In this document: piece by piece, positions 35,625 to 49,232 of the stretch | How the letters are laid out: every line of letters begins with the position of its first letter | Numbering within the stretch: position 1 is the stretch's first letter | Source of the DNA: CAVOEB01 sp965249645 | Lineage (GTDB): Bacteria; Pseudomonadota; Alphaproteobacteria; UBA828; JAPUJA01 | NCBI GenBank assembly: GCA_965249645.1 | Contig: CBDFML010000008.1 | Span: forward strand, 186,001 to 250,000 | Direction of reading: 5' to 3' | DNA length: 64,000 bases | Notes under the pieces: generated by a model | What the model saw: the letters and a program-made list of their open reading frames with translations, nothing else | What the model was told of the DNA's origin: nothing | Database searches by the model: none | Program-made: the position numbers and the translations under genes

Positions 35625-36208
35625 GAACTGACGATCTCGATATCGCCGGAAAGCACCGTGCCGCCGGTGGTGCCGATCACGGTAAAGCCGTTGCCGTCGC
35701 CGCCGCCGCCGTTGTCGTCGTCGTAATAGAGGGTGTTGGACGTCGTATCGAAAACGAAGTGATCGACGTCGTCCGCCGCGCCGCTGTTCGTGCCGTCGTA
35801 ATTGCTGAGCGTGAAGAAATTGGTGCCGTCGGACAGCGAACCCGACGCAATGCCGAAGGCGCTGCTCAGGAAGTGAAACTTGTCCGTCCCGGAGGTGAAA
35901 TTCGTGATCGTATCCCCGGTCGTGGGGCTTAGCGTCCCGTCAACAGCGGCTGTGCCGTCGCCTACACTTTCGTAGCGGAAGATGTCCTGCACGCCGTCCG
36001 AGCCGCCATCCAGGACGTCGACGCCCCCGCCGCCGGTCAGCGTGTTGTTACCCACGTCGCCCGTAAGCGTGTCGGCTTGCGCCGACCCGACCACGTCTTC
36101 GATGCTCGTAAGGGTATCGGTCCCCTGGCTCGCGCTGACGGTCTGGCCGGCGGTCACGCTCAGATCCACCGTCACCCCGTCCGTCGAGGCACTGTAGTCG
36201 GCGGTATC
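35621..36208 (-). pseudogene. C-terminal stump of an RTX/hemolysin-type calcium-binding protein
   Basis: About 195 C-terminal residues of a secreted calcium-binding protein. It opens at DTADYSASTDGVTVDLSVTA and includes SIEDVVGSAQADTLTGDVGN, NTLTGGGGVDVLDGGSDG (RTX-like glycine/aspartate repeats), and a serralysin-type tail with ITNFTSGTDKFHFLSSAFGI, DHFVFDTTSNTLYYDDDNGG and GDIEIVSS. Type I secretion by an unlinked ABC system would be expected for the parent protein. The N-terminal part is missing. At 36208 it meets an IS21-type terminus. No start signal remains, so it is a fragment. Confidence 0.82.
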
Positions 36209-36633
36209 TGTCAATGGCGGAGCAAAAAGGGACCACCGTGGCGGTGTAAGAAGGGACCACTTGGCGGCTGCGGGCTTGTCCCCGTAGTCCATGGGAGGGC
36301 CCCACGTGCGACGCGGCGTGCCCTCAACAGGCCGACGCGGCGGCGCGCGCGGGAGGGACCTGTGGGCCCACGGGGTCAAGCGTGGGCTGGGTGGTCGGTT
36401 CAGTTCGCCGTCGGGGTTTGACGCCTGCGGCTCTGGTTGAGCCTGTAGCTCTCGCCATTCATCTCGAGGATGTTGACGTGGTGGGTGAGGCGGTCGAGGA
36501 GAGCGCCGGTGAGGCGCTCGGAGCCGAACACCTCGGTCCATTCGTCGAAGGGCAGATTGGTGGTGACCAGGGTCGAGCCCCGCTCGTAGCGCTGGCTGAA
36601 CACCTCGAACAGGAGCTCGGCGCCGGTCTTGGA
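36209..36633 (-). mobile_element. IS21-family remnant: one terminus and the 3' end of istB
   Basis: The terminus begins at 36209 with TGTCAATGGCGGAGCAAAAA and has GGGACCAC repeats (36230-36237 and 36255-36262), the multiple-repeat structure of IS21 ends. The minus-strand frame ending at 36400 encodes the last 77 residues of an IstB-type ATPase: SKTGAELLFEVFSQRYERGS, TLVTTNLPFDEWTEVFGSER, LTGALLDRLTHHVNILEMNG, ESYRL. The istA transposase gene and the 5' part of istB, including the Walker motifs, are missing. The other side joins a metallo-hydrolase gene directly, so the element took part in a deletion. Confidence 0.85.
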
Positions 36634-36927
36634 CAGATGGCCCGCCATGATGTTGAAGGAGTGCGTCGAGCCGTAGGCCGGGGCGAAAAAGGGAAAGCCG
36701 TTAATATGGTCCCAGTGGGTGTGAGTGAGCAAAATGTCCGCGTGGGTCACGTCGTCGGCGAACATCTCGTCGCCCAGGCCACGGATTCCCGTGCCGGCGT
36801 CCAGGATGATCCGCTGGTCGCCCGCGAACACTTGGATGCAACTGGTGTTGCCGCCATAACCGATATGTTTGGGCGTCGGGCAGGCGATGCTGCCACGCAC
36901 CCCCCAGAATTTTATTCCGAAGCTCAT
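36634..36927 (-). pseudogene. N-terminal part of an MBL-fold metallo-hydrolase, fused to istB
   Basis: 98 residues starting MSFGIKFWGVRGSIACPTPK and including YGGNTSCIQVFAGDQRIILD, AGTGIRGLGDEM and the metal-binding motif LLTHTHWDHINGFPFFAPAY. This is the N-terminal half of an MBL hydrolase of the phosphoribosyl-cyclic-phosphodiesterase-like group. After IMAGHL the frame runs, without a stop, into IstB sequence, producing a 175-residue chimera ending at 36400. The C-terminal metal ligands are lost, so activity is unlikely. Confidence 0.83.
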
Positions 36928-37161
36928 AACTCCTCCAGCGGGGCCAGGGCCCGAACCGGGGCCGGCCCCCGGGATATGGAACGACCGGCCGCGTGGCGCC
37001 CAACTCGTCGAGCCACCATAGCATCCGACCGTTAACCAAATCGATTCTAATGTAGCGCGCTTGTGCCGACTGTGACCATTGTCACCGGAAGGTCAGGTTA
37101 TCCACCGCCACGCGGCACCGCCGGGTCCAGCGTTCTCTCTTTTTTTATAGTGGGTAATAAC

Positions 37162-37199
37162 AGCCCGCCGGCCCGCGATTCCACGAGCCGGCGGTTGCA
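37162..37199 (-). terminator. Possible terminator after the acetolactate-synthase-like gene
   Basis: On the minus strand CCGCCGGCTCG pairs with CGGGCCGGCGG across a short loop, followed by GCTGTTATT. The stem is strong, but the T-tract is imperfect. It lies 10 to 50 bases downstream of the gene ending at 37210. Confidence 0.45.
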
Positions 37200-37209
37200 C
37201 AGGATGCCG

Positions 37210-38877
37210 CTAGATCGGGAACTCGATCTTGCCCAGGCGGCGGGACATCTTCATGTTTTCGCGGTAGTCGATCGGCACGCCGATAACCGCCGGACCTTTC
37301 TGTTTGAAGGCTTCATTGAGAGCGGGTACCAGTTCCGCGGCGCTCTCGATCGTCCGGCCCCAGGCGCCGTAGGACTTGGCCCACATCTCCAAATCTGGAT
37401 TGCCGAAGGCGAGGTCGGAATGCTTGCCGTCGAAGGAGTTCTGCTGCTTCCACTTGATCAGGCCGTACTCGCCGTCCATCCAGACCATGGCCACGACGTT
37501 GAGCTTCCAACGCACGGCGGTCTCGATATCCTGGGCGTTCATAAAGAAGCCGGCGTCGCCGTTGATCGAGAGCGCCTTGCTCTTGGGCATGGCGATCTTG
37601 GCACCGATCGAGCCCGGAAAGGCGAAGCCCATGGTGCAAAAGCCGTTCGAGATCAGGCAGGTGTTGGGCTCGTCGCACTGGTAATAGCGCGAGATCCACA
37701 TCTTGTGGGCGCCCACGTCGGACAGCAGGATGTCCTCCGGCCCCATCACCTGGCGCACGTCGTAGAGCACCTTCTGGGGCTTCATGGGAAAGGCGCGGCT
37801 GTTCTTCTCTTTCTCGAGGTCGTCCAGAATCGTGTTGCGCAGCTTGCCCCGGGTCTTGATGTTGCGCAGCGGCAGTTTTTTCTTTTTCTTGCGCGCCCGC
37901 TTGATGATTTCTTCGTTGACCTGCCACAGGGCATCGGCGACATCGCCGGCGATGTCGACGGTGGTCTGATAGTGGTCGTCGACCTCCGCCGGCCAGAAGT
38001 CGATATGGATGATCTTCTTGGCCTTGCCCTTGTTCCAGAACGCGGGCGCATATTCGACCAGATCGTAGCCGACCGAGATGATGGTATCCGCCTCGCGCAG
38101 CGCGACCAGGATGTGGTCTTTGCCCTGCAGGCCAACCGTGAACAGGCAATGCTCGTCGGTGCGCGGCACCGCGCCCTTGCCCATGAAGGTGTTCACGACG
38201 CCGATGCCGGTGTTCTTGGCCAAACGCTTGAGCTGCGCCGCCGCGCGTTTGCGGATGGCGCCGTTGCCCGCCAGGATCAGCGGCTGCTTCGCCGCCATGA
38301 TGAGGTCGACCGCCTGGGTGACGGCCTTGTGATCGGCGCCCGGCCGGCGGGTCTTCACCGGCTTGATCGGCTTCTTTCGCGACGCGCTGTCGGCGATGTC
38401 CTCGGGCAGTTCGATCAGCACCGCGCCGGGCTTCTCGGTCTCGGCGACCTTGAACGCCTTGCGTACGATTTCGGGAATGTTGTCGGGATGGTAGACCGAC
38501 TGGGCCCACTTGGTGATCGGCCGGAACATGGAGACCGAGTCCATATTCTGGTGGCTCTCCTTGTGCAGCCGCTCGGTGTCGGCCTGGCCGATGATGCAAA
38601 TTAGCGGCGCGCGATCCATGTTCGCGTCGGCAACGCCGGTTACAAGGTTGGTTGCGCCCGGACCGAGCGTGCCGAGGCAGATGCCCGACTTGCCGGTCAG
38701 CCGGCCGTAGACGTCGGCCATGAAGGCCGCCGCCTGTTCGTGCCGGCAAAGCACGAATTTAATTTTGCTGTCGAGCAGTGAAATCATCGTGTCGGCATTT
38801 TCCTCGCCCGGAATGCCGAAGATATGCGTGACGCCTTCGTTCTCGAGGCACTTCACGAAGAGATCGGACGCTTTCAT
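37210..38877 (-). CDS. Acetolactate-synthase-like thiamine-diphosphate enzyme
   Basis: 555-residue ThDP enzyme of the acetolactate synthase large-subunit family. The catalytic glutamate region FGIPGEENADTMISLL, the CRHEQAAAFMADVYGRLTGK segment, the FAD/linker region and the ThDP-binding motif ALSINGDAGFFMNAQDIETA (GDG-type to N) are present. No ilvN regulatory subunit is adjacent, so a catabolic AlsS-like or related carboligase role is possible. A lysine-rich insertion (IIKRARKKKKKLPLRNIKTR) near residue 325 is unusual for the family. Its substrate is not settled by the sequence. Confidence 0.82.
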   Translation of the reverse strand: MKASDLFVKCLENEGVTHIFGIPGEENADTMISLLDSKIKFVLCRHEQAAAFMADVYGRLTGKSGICLGTLGPGATNLVTGVADANMDRAPLICIIGQADTERLHKESHQNMDSVSMFRPITKWAQSVYHPDNIPEIVRKAFKVAETEKPGAVLIELPEDIADSASRKKPIKPVKTRRPGADHKAVTQAVDLIMAAKQPLILAGNGAIRKRAAAQLKRLAKNTGIGVVNTFMGKGAVPRTDEHCLFTVGLQGKDHILVALREADTIISVGYDLVEYAPAFWNKGKAKKIIHIDFWPAEVDDHYQTTVDIAGDVADALWQVNEEIIKRARKKKKKLPLRNIKTRGKLRNTILDDLEKEKNSRAFPMKPQKVLYDVRQVMGPEDILLSDVGAHKMWISRYYQCDEPNTCLISNGFCTMGFAFPGSIGAKIAMPKSKALSINGDAGFFMNAQDIETAVRWKLNVVAMVWMDGEYGLIKWKQQNSFDGKHSDLAFGNPDLEMWAKSYGAWGRTIESAAELVPALNEAFKQKGPAVIGVPIDYRENMKMSRRLGKIEFPI

Positions 38878-39065
38878 ATTCGCGTTTATCCCCTACGCAC
38901 ACGTAAGAATGATGTGAGGTTCAAGACAGACACCGCGAGCCGACAGTATCCGGGCGTCGGCCCGGCCCGTCAACTGCAAGTGGCAGGCAATCGAAATTGA
39001 GTGCCGACCCGAAGAGATCGCCGCCCGCCTCGGCCGGGTGCGAGCGGGGGTATCGATCGGATCGG

Positions 39066-40301
39066 TTATGATGCGCCTTGACCGGACTCTGTGGCGTTGA
39101 CCAGACAGGCCATGTTGCCTGGCGGGTGCTTGTTCTCGTGCATCAGTTGATGGGCTTCGCCGATCTCGTCGAAGCTGAAAGTCCGGGACAGGCAGGGGTC
39201 CACCTTGCCGCCCGCGACCAGCTCGGTCACCGCCGCGGCCTGCTCATCGTTGGAGAGGTGACTGCCCTGGAGACGCTTTTGGCGCATCCAGTGATAACGC
39301 AAATCGAGGGTCGCCTTGTAGCCACTGGTGCCGGCGCAGATCACCACCATGCCGCCGGTCGAGCAGACGAACACCGAGGTCGGCATGGTCGCTTCGCCGG
39401 GATGTTCGAAGACGATGCGCGGGCTGACCTTTTCGCCGACCGCTTCCCAGATTGCCTTGCCGAAGCCGCGCGCACCCTTGGCCCAGGCGCCGTAGGCTGC
39501 ATCGTCGGTGTCGGGCATCTGGCCCCAGTGATCGAAGTCCGAGCGGTCGATCACCCCGAGCGCGCCGCGGTCGAGGCAGAACTGTCGCTTGCTCTGGTCG
39601 GAGATTACAGCGACCGCCCTGCCGCCTTGGGCACGCACGATCTCGAGCGCCATGCTGCCGATGCCTCCGGCGGCGCCCCAGACGAGAACGACGTCGCCCT
39701 CCTCGACGGTATTGCCCGCCCAGCCCATCAGCATGCGATACGAGGTCGAGGCGCAGAGCAGATAGCAACCCGCCTCCTCCCAGCTCAGCCGCGCGGGCTT
39801 GGGCACGCATTGATGGGCCTGTGCTCGGGCGAACTGGCAGTAGCTGCCGTAATTCGTCTGATAGCCCCAGATGCGCGTGCTCTCGGCCAACATGGGATCG
39901 CGCCCCGAGAGCACCCAAGGATCGTCGGGCTGCCACCAGCCGCTATGGACGACAACCTCGTCGCCCGGCCTGACGTTGGTGACCTGATCGCCGGTCGCCC
40001 AGACGATGCCCGAACAGTCGCTGCCGCCGGCGTGGAAATCCTCCTCTTCGCCGAGGTTTTTCTGGCGCTCGGCGATGACGTCGATCGGCTGACCCAGAGC
40101 GGCCCAGACGTTGTTGTAGTTGATCCCCGTCGCCATCACGTAGACCAGCACCTCGTGGGGCTGGATCGCCGGCGTCGGGAGGATCTCGCGCTGCCACGCG
40201 TCACGCGGCTCGCCGAAGCGGTCCTGGCGCACGCAGAAGGCATGCATCGTTTCGGGCACTTCCCCCAGCGGCGGACGATCGCCCAGATCACAAAGTTCCA
40301 T
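39066..40301 (-). CDS. ccrA: Crotonyl-CoA carboxylase/reductase family protein
   Basis: 411-residue zinc-free medium-chain dehydrogenase/reductase. The N-terminus (PETMHAFCVRQDRFGEPRDA) and GINYNNVWAALGQPIDVIAE, then HAGGSDCSGIVWATGDQVTN, are characteristic of crotonyl-CoA carboxylase/reductase. The NADPH-binding motif is VWGAAGGIGSMALEIVRAQG. The CO2/substrate region has IVFEHPGEATMPTSVFVCST and YHWMRQKRLQGSHLSNDEQA. This enzyme reductively carboxylates crotonyl-CoA to ethylmalonyl-CoA in the ethylmalonyl-CoA pathway for C2 assimilation. It follows the hydratase gene by 51 bases on the same strand. Confidence 0.88.
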   Translation of the reverse strand: MELCDLGDRPPLGEVPETMHAFCVRQDRFGEPRDAWQREILPTPAIQPHEVLVYVMATGINYNNVWAALGQPIDVIAERQKNLGEEEDFHAGGSDCSGIVWATGDQVTNVRPGDEVVVHSGWWQPDDPWVLSGRDPMLAESTRIWGYQTNYGSYCQFARAQAHQCVPKPARLSWEEAGCYLLCASTSYRMLMGWAGNTVEEGDVVLVWGAAGGIGSMALEIVRAQGGRAVAVISDQSKRQFCLDRGALGVIDRSDFDHWGQMPDTDDAAYGAWAKGARGFGKAIWEAVGEKVSPRIVFEHPGEATMPTSVFVCSTGGMVVICAGTSGYKATLDLRYHWMRQKRLQGSHLSNDEQAAAVTELVAGGKVDPCLSRTFSFDEIGEAHQLMHENKHPPGNMACLVNATESGQGAS

Positions 40302-40352
40302 CAGGTCTCCCTTTCGTTTCGGTGCGCCGTCGTCGGGTGGGGTTCTACCGCC

Positions 40353-41168
40353 TCAACTGTATTTCGAGAACTGCGCCTCGCGCCACTTTAGCGCTTCCTT
40401 GAAGCCCTTCTTGACGCGGACCTCATCGAACTTCTTGTACTCCGGCGTGTCGAAGGAATCCATCAGCGTGCAAGCGGCCACGCCGTAATTCATCGCCGGA
40501 TGGAAGCCCATCGATTCATAGGCGTTGTTGATCGAGCGCTTGTTCCATTTGAGGCATTCGAGCGCGACCATCGACATGCGCTTGGCAAACTTCATGGTCT
40601 CCTTCGTCAAATCGGCCTTGGGATAGACCTTGCTGACGAGGCCGAGGCGGTAGGCCTCCTGGGCATCGATGACATCGCCCGTGTAAATCAGGTCGCGCGC
40701 CCGGGTGCCGATGATGAAGGGCATGATCATGGTCGCTACGCCCGCGGAAAAGTGCGTCTCGATCACTGCGAACTTCGAATCGTCCGAACAAATCCGGACG
40801 TCGCACATCTGGGCGAATTCTAGCCCGCCCGCCACGCAGTAACCGTCGATCATCGCGATCACGGGCTTGGAGCAGTTCCAGACGCACTTGGTGAACTCGA
40901 AGTCGTGGTAGAGCCGGTACCACCATTCCTCGGCGGTCTCCTTCATGCCCTCGTCGCCTTCGGCGATGTCGTAGCCCGCCGAGAAGGCACGTCCGCCGGT
41001 GCCGGTGATGACGATCACGCGGATATCGTCGTTGGCATCGGCCTTGGCGACTGTCTTCTTAATGTCGTTGCACAGATCGAGCGAGAGGGCGTTGAGATTG
41101 TCCGGCCGGTTGAGGGTCAGGACGGCGACCCGCTCGTCTTTCTTGTATTTCAAAATTTTCGATGCCAT
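40353..41168 (-). CDS. Enoyl-CoA hydratase/isomerase family protein
   Basis: 271-residue crotonase-fold protein. It starts MASKILKYKKDERVAVLTLN, then RPDNLNALSLDL. The oxyanion-hole segments are GRAFSAGYDIAEGDE and KPVIAMIDGYCVAGGLEFAQ. The position usually holding catalytic Glu in hydratases reads FAVIETHFSAGVATMIMPFI, so the activity could be hydratase or isomerase. Its place immediately upstream of the crotonyl-CoA carboxylase/reductase suggests it supplies or handles the same C4-CoA substrates. Confidence 0.85.
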   Translation of the reverse strand: MASKILKYKKDERVAVLTLNRPDNLNALSLDLCNDIKKTVAKADANDDIRVIVITGTGGRAFSAGYDIAEGDEGMKETAEEWWYRLYHDFEFTKCVWNCSKPVIAMIDGYCVAGGLEFAQMCDVRICSDDSKFAVIETHFSAGVATMIMPFIIGTRARDLIYTGDVIDAQEAYRLGLVSKVYPKADLTKETMKFAKRMSMVALECLKWNKRSINNAYESMGFHPAMNYGVAACTLMDSFDTPEYKKFDEVRVKKGFKEALKWREAQFSKYS

Positions 41169-41217
41169 GGGGTTCTCCTTTTTACTGGCAGTAGTGCGGG
41201 TTGGGATCGGGTGGCGC

Positions 41218-43332
41218 TCAGTGGTCGGTCGAGGCTTCGAGCAGGGCGTCGACGCCGAGCGCGCCCCGGCCCTCTTCCAGGACGATCAGGGGATTGATCT
41301 CGAGTGCGCCGAGCACGCCTTGGGTTGCTGCGCCGAAGCGGGAGAGGGCCGAGATCGCCCGGGCGGCAGCGTCAATGTCATAGGACCCTTTGCCGCGGAT
41401 ACCGCGCAGCAGCGCGCCGGCGAGGGTTTCGTCGAGCATGGTTCGTGCGGTGTCAGAGGACACGGGGCCGATCCGCAGACTCGATTGTTTGAGGATTTCA
41501 ACCAGCGTGCCGCCGAGCCCGACCACAATGAGGCTGCCGAACGCGGGATCGTTGCGGATACCCGCGATCAGCTCGACGCCGCCTTGTGCCATCGGTTGGA
41601 CGGTTACGCAGGCCGCGGGCCCGGCGTCGGGCTCGGCGCCCAGGATGGCGTCGAGTTCCGAGAATGCGTCCGCGACGGCGTCGGCATCGGTAAGGTCGAG
41701 GCGCACCAGTCCGAGCTCCGACTTGTGGGGCAACGCCGGCGAGGTGCCCTTGAGCACGACGGGATAGCCCAGCGCCTCGGCTGCGCCGACCGCCTCGTCG
41801 CCACTCGCCACCGCTCGGCTGTCGGCCAGTGGCACACCGGCGTCGCGCAACAGGTCGAACCAGGCGGGCTCCGTCATCTCACCGGCGCTTGCCGCGCGGG
41901 CGCGCCAGTCGGCGGCGGCCGGGTCGGTCGCTACGTCGTCCTGTTCCGGGCCGGTGGCACGGGACCAGGCCGCTATGGCCCCGAGCGCCGAGCGCATCCC
42001 CGAGAGGTAAGCTAGGCCCGCGCCGTCCAGGATCGCGTGGACCCGGTCGTTGGGAACGGGCGCGGCGGTGGCGTTGAGCAGCATCAGCCGTGCGTCGGTG
42101 CCGGGAGCCGCCTCGGCGAACACCTCGGCCATCTCGATAGCGACCTGAAGGTCGTAGCCCTCGATGTTCGGCGGATCGGTCACGCCGACGACTGCGCCGT
42201 AGGCGGGATCCGCCAGGACGCCGTCGAGTGCCGTGCGGAAAACCTCGGCGTCCCACGCAGCGCCCCAGGCGTCGAGCGGGTTGCTCACAGTGCTGTAGTC
42301 GGGAAACGCCGGTTCGACCCTGGTGCGGGTCGGCTCCGAGAGGGGTGGCAGGGAAAGCCCCGTATCGTCCGCAAGGTCCGCGATCAGGCTGCATTGTCCG
42401 CCGGACAGGGTGGCCACGAGGACGCCCGGGCTGCGCGGCGGCGCGGGAAAGCGCGAAAACAGCACCGCCGCCTCGTTGAGCTCGTCGAGGTCGCCCAGCC
42501 GGACGATGCCGTGACGCCGGAAGAAGGCGGCATAAACCTCGTCCTCGCCCGACAGCGCGCCGGTGTGCCCGGCGACCGCGGCGCGCCCCGCCTCGGTGCG
42601 TCCCGCCTTGACGGCCAGGATCGGCTTGCCACGTCGATGGGCTTCGGCGGCGGCGGCGGCAAAGGCGTCGGGCCGACGGATCGTTTCGAGGAACAGCATG
42701 ACCGTGGAGACCGCGTCGTCGCGGACCACATAGTCGAGATAGTCGGCGACATCGCACACCGCCTCATTGCCCGGCGTGATGACGTAGGCGAGGCCGAGAT
42801 GGCGATCGTCCTGGGCGAGACCGATGGCGACCGAGCCGGAATGGGAGATCAGCGCGACGGGGCCGGGATCGAGACGGGGCAGGTCGGTAGTCCAGATCGG
42901 CGCGCAGTGGGCGACGTTGATCGCACCGACATTGTTGGGCCCGCACAACGCCATGTCGTGGCGCCCGGCGATCGCGCGGATCTCGTCCTGCAGAACGGCA
43001 CCGTCGGGGCCCGCGTCGGCATAGCCGCTGGCGTTGATGTAGGCGGCGCCGATGCCGAGCGTGCCGGCGTCCTCGAGCACCGCGGGGCCGGCGGCGGCGG
43101 GAATACCGATGAAGACGGCGTCGGGTACTTCGGGCAGCTCGGCGAGCGAGGGGTAGCAGCGCCGCCCGCCGACCTCGTCGTAGCGGGGATTGACCGGATA
43201 GAGCCCGCCGCCATAGCCACGGCTTTCAAGGTTCTTCTGGACCATGCGGCCGACGGCGAGCTCGCGCGGAGAGGCGCCGACGACGGCGATGGAGCGGGGC
43301 TTGAGCAGATTGTCGAGCGCGGGTCGATCCAT
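41218..43332 (-). CDS. NDP-forming acyl-CoA/acetate-CoA ligase family protein
   Basis: 704-residue fused alpha-beta acyl-CoA synthetase (ADP/NDP-forming type). The N-terminal CoA-binding domain reads LLKPRSIAVVGASPRELAVG. Succinyl-CoA-synthetase-like domains follow, with ALISHSGSVAIGLAQDDRHL and the histidine-containing AGHTGALSGEDEVYAAFFRR. The C-terminal ATP-grasp part has GYPVVLKGTSPALPHKSELG, GGVELIAGIRNDPAFGSLIV and ALEINPLIVLEEG. Such enzymes interconvert acyl-CoA and acid with NDP phosphorylation. ATG at 43332 is used; an in-frame TTG six bases earlier is unlikely. It is first in the run with the hydratase and ccrA. Confidence 0.86.
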   Translation of the reverse strand: MDRPALDNLLKPRSIAVVGASPRELAVGRMVQKNLESRGYGGGLYPVNPRYDEVGGRRCYPSLAELPEVPDAVFIGIPAAAGPAVLEDAGTLGIGAAYINASGYADAGPDGAVLQDEIRAIAGRHDMALCGPNNVGAINVAHCAPIWTTDLPRLDPGPVALISHSGSVAIGLAQDDRHLGLAYVITPGNEAVCDVADYLDYVVRDDAVSTVMLFLETIRRPDAFAAAAAEAHRRGKPILAVKAGRTEAGRAAVAGHTGALSGEDEVYAAFFRRHGIVRLGDLDELNEAAVLFSRFPAPPRSPGVLVATLSGGQCSLIADLADDTGLSLPPLSEPTRTRVEPAFPDYSTVSNPLDAWGAAWDAEVFRTALDGVLADPAYGAVVGVTDPPNIEGYDLQVAIEMAEVFAEAAPGTDARLMLLNATAAPVPNDRVHAILDGAGLAYLSGMRSALGAIAAWSRATGPEQDDVATDPAAADWRARAASAGEMTEPAWFDLLRDAGVPLADSRAVASGDEAVGAAEALGYPVVLKGTSPALPHKSELGLVRLDLTDADAVADAFSELDAILGAEPDAGPAACVTVQPMAQGGVELIAGIRNDPAFGSLIVVGLGGTLVEILKQSSLRIGPVSSDTARTMLDETLAGALLRGIRGKGSYDIDAAARAISALSRFGAATQGVLGALEINPLIVLEEGRGALGVDALLEASTDH

Positions 43333-43406
43333 GCTCAAAGAGCCTCGGGGCCGGGATGCACAATGGTGGCGCGCAGGATCGAAGTCGGGTCGGTCGCCGC
43401 GCGCGG

Positions 43407-43880
43407 TTACTTATAACTGACCTTGATGACCTCGTATTCCTTGATCCCACCGGGGGTGGAGATCTCGGCGTAGTCGCCGGTGCTCTTGCCGATGAGCGAG
43501 CGGGCGAGCGGCGCGCTGATCGAGAGCCGACCGTTCTCGACGTCGGCCTCGTCGGCGCCGACAATCTGGTAGGTCTTGCGGTCGCCGGATTCCGCGTCTT
43601 CGATACGCACGGTCGCACCGAACTGGATGCGTTTGCCCGAGAGCTTGGACACGTCGATCACTTCGGCCCGACGGATCTTGTCTTCGAGTTCGGTGACCTG
43701 GCCCTCGACGAAGCTCTGGCGGTCGCGCGCCGCGTGATACTCGGCATTCTCGGAGAGGTCGCCCATCTCGCGGGCCTCGGCGATCGCCCGGATAATCGCG
43801 GGGCGCTCAACCACGGTCAGCCGCTTGAGCTCTTCCTTCAACCGTTCGAGGCCTTCCGCCGTAATCGGGTTCTTGTCCAT
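43407..43880 (-). CDS. greA: Transcription elongation factor GreA
   Basis: 157-residue factor that rescues backtracked RNA polymerase by stimulating transcript cleavage. ATG at 43880 starts MDKNPITAEGLERLKEELKR. The N-terminal coiled coil (ERPAIIRAIAEAREMGDLSE, NAEYHAARDRQSFVEGQVTE) carries the acidic tip residues, and the C-terminal domain contains VGADEADVENGRLSISAPLA and GEYEI-like ISTPGGIKEYEVIKVSYK. It lies 120 bases downstream of carB on the same strand, a frequent alphaproteobacterial arrangement. Confidence 0.95.
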   Translation of the reverse strand: MDKNPITAEGLERLKEELKRLTVVERPAIIRAIAEAREMGDLSENAEYHAARDRQSFVEGQVTELEDKIRRAEVIDVSKLSGKRIQFGATVRIEDAESGDRKTYQIVGADEADVENGRLSISAPLARSLIGKSTGDYAEISTPGGIKEYEVIKVSYK

Positions 43881-44000
43881 CGAATAGTCCTTGTTAAACA
43901 GGCAAAACAATACCGCTCCTCCCTCGTCGGACAGCGTGGGCGGAGATGGTCAGCGCGCGACAATACTCAACCTATAAAGTAAGGCCGTAAGGTTTGAACC

Positions 44001-48405
<4,405 letters not shown>

Positions 48406-48660
48406 GCGCGGAGTCTCCAACCCGGGGTCCGGTGGAACGTCAAGCTGACAGCGGGAAACCGGCGAAATGGAGCCCGCTGTGCGCCGGGTCGCCGGGTTGA
48501 ATCGCGACCCGGCGGAACTTACGTAATCGGCGGCCCCGCGTCAAGCTCGCCGGGTTTGAGAAAAACAACGATATATCAATGAGTTAAACCGGAACGCTTG
48601 CGCCTGTACCGGGCGGCGCTATAGTGTCGCCTCCCACGCCGCCGCCAGAAGACGAGTTCC

Positions 48661-49116
48661 ATGCTGAGAGAGCAGCTTGCCGACGCCTTGAAAGTCGCAA
48701 TGAAGGCGCGCGATCAGGTCACGGTCTCGACGGTACGTCTGATCCTCGCCGCGCTGAAGGACCGCGACATCGCGACCCGGGGCCAGGACCGGGACGACGG
48801 CCTGGGGGACGACGAGATCCTGCAGATGCTGACCACCATGGTGCGCCAGCGGCGCGAAAGCATCGCGCTCTACGAGCAGGGCAAGCGCGACGACCTGGCG
48901 GCGCGCGAGGCGGCCGAGATTGTCGTCATCGAGCGCTTCCTGCCCCGTCAGCTCGACGAGGCCGAGATGGCCGCGGCGATCGGCCAGGTGATCGACGAGC
49001 TGGGCGCCGTGAGCCTTAAGGACATGGGCCGCACCATGGGCGCGCTCAAGGAGAAATATGCCGGCCAGATGGACTTCGCCAAGGCGAGCGGTGTGGTCAA
49101 ACAGCGGCTCGCCTGA
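48661..49116 (+). CDS. yqeY: GatB/YqeY domain-containing protein
   Basis: 151-residue helical protein of the YqeY family, related to the C-terminal tRNA-binding domain of GatB. Sequence starts MLREQLADALKVAMKARDQV, then TVSTVRLILAALKDRDIATR, and includes EILQMLTTMVRQRRESIALY, EQGKRDDLAAREAAEIVVIE and RFLPRQLDEAEMAAAIG, ending KASGVVKQRLA. The family is thought to help tRNA-dependent amidation or tRNA binding, but the role is not proved. It is conserved directly upstream of dnaG in alphaproteobacteria, as here. Confidence 0.92.
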   Translation: MLREQLADALKVAMKARDQVTVSTVRLILAALKDRDIATRGQDRDDGLGDDEILQMLTTMVRQRRESIALYEQGKRDDLAAREAAEIVVIERFLPRQLDEAEMAAAIGQVIDELGAVSLKDMGRTMGALKEKYAGQMDFAKASGVVKQRLA

Positions 49117-49232
49117 GCGCCGCGCGCGCTTGCCCGGGGCGCGCCACGGGAATCCGTTTGCCAGGGTTGGGGCGGGTTTGGCATAACTGAAGGCGTGCGG
49201 ACAGGCGGCTCCGCTCCAGCACCAGGCCCCCG

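Noticed and set aside
37071..37086. Palindrome GTGAC-CATT-GTCAC as a CRP/FNR operator
   Set aside because: It sits upstream of the truncated hydrolase, has only 5-bp arms and no adjacent promoter pattern, so it cannot be supported.
39066..40301. Simple quinone oxidoreductase or alcohol dehydrogenase
   Set aside because: The N-terminal extension and the GINYNNVWAALGQP and YHWMRQKRLQGSH segments are specific to crotonyl-CoA carboxylase/reductase.
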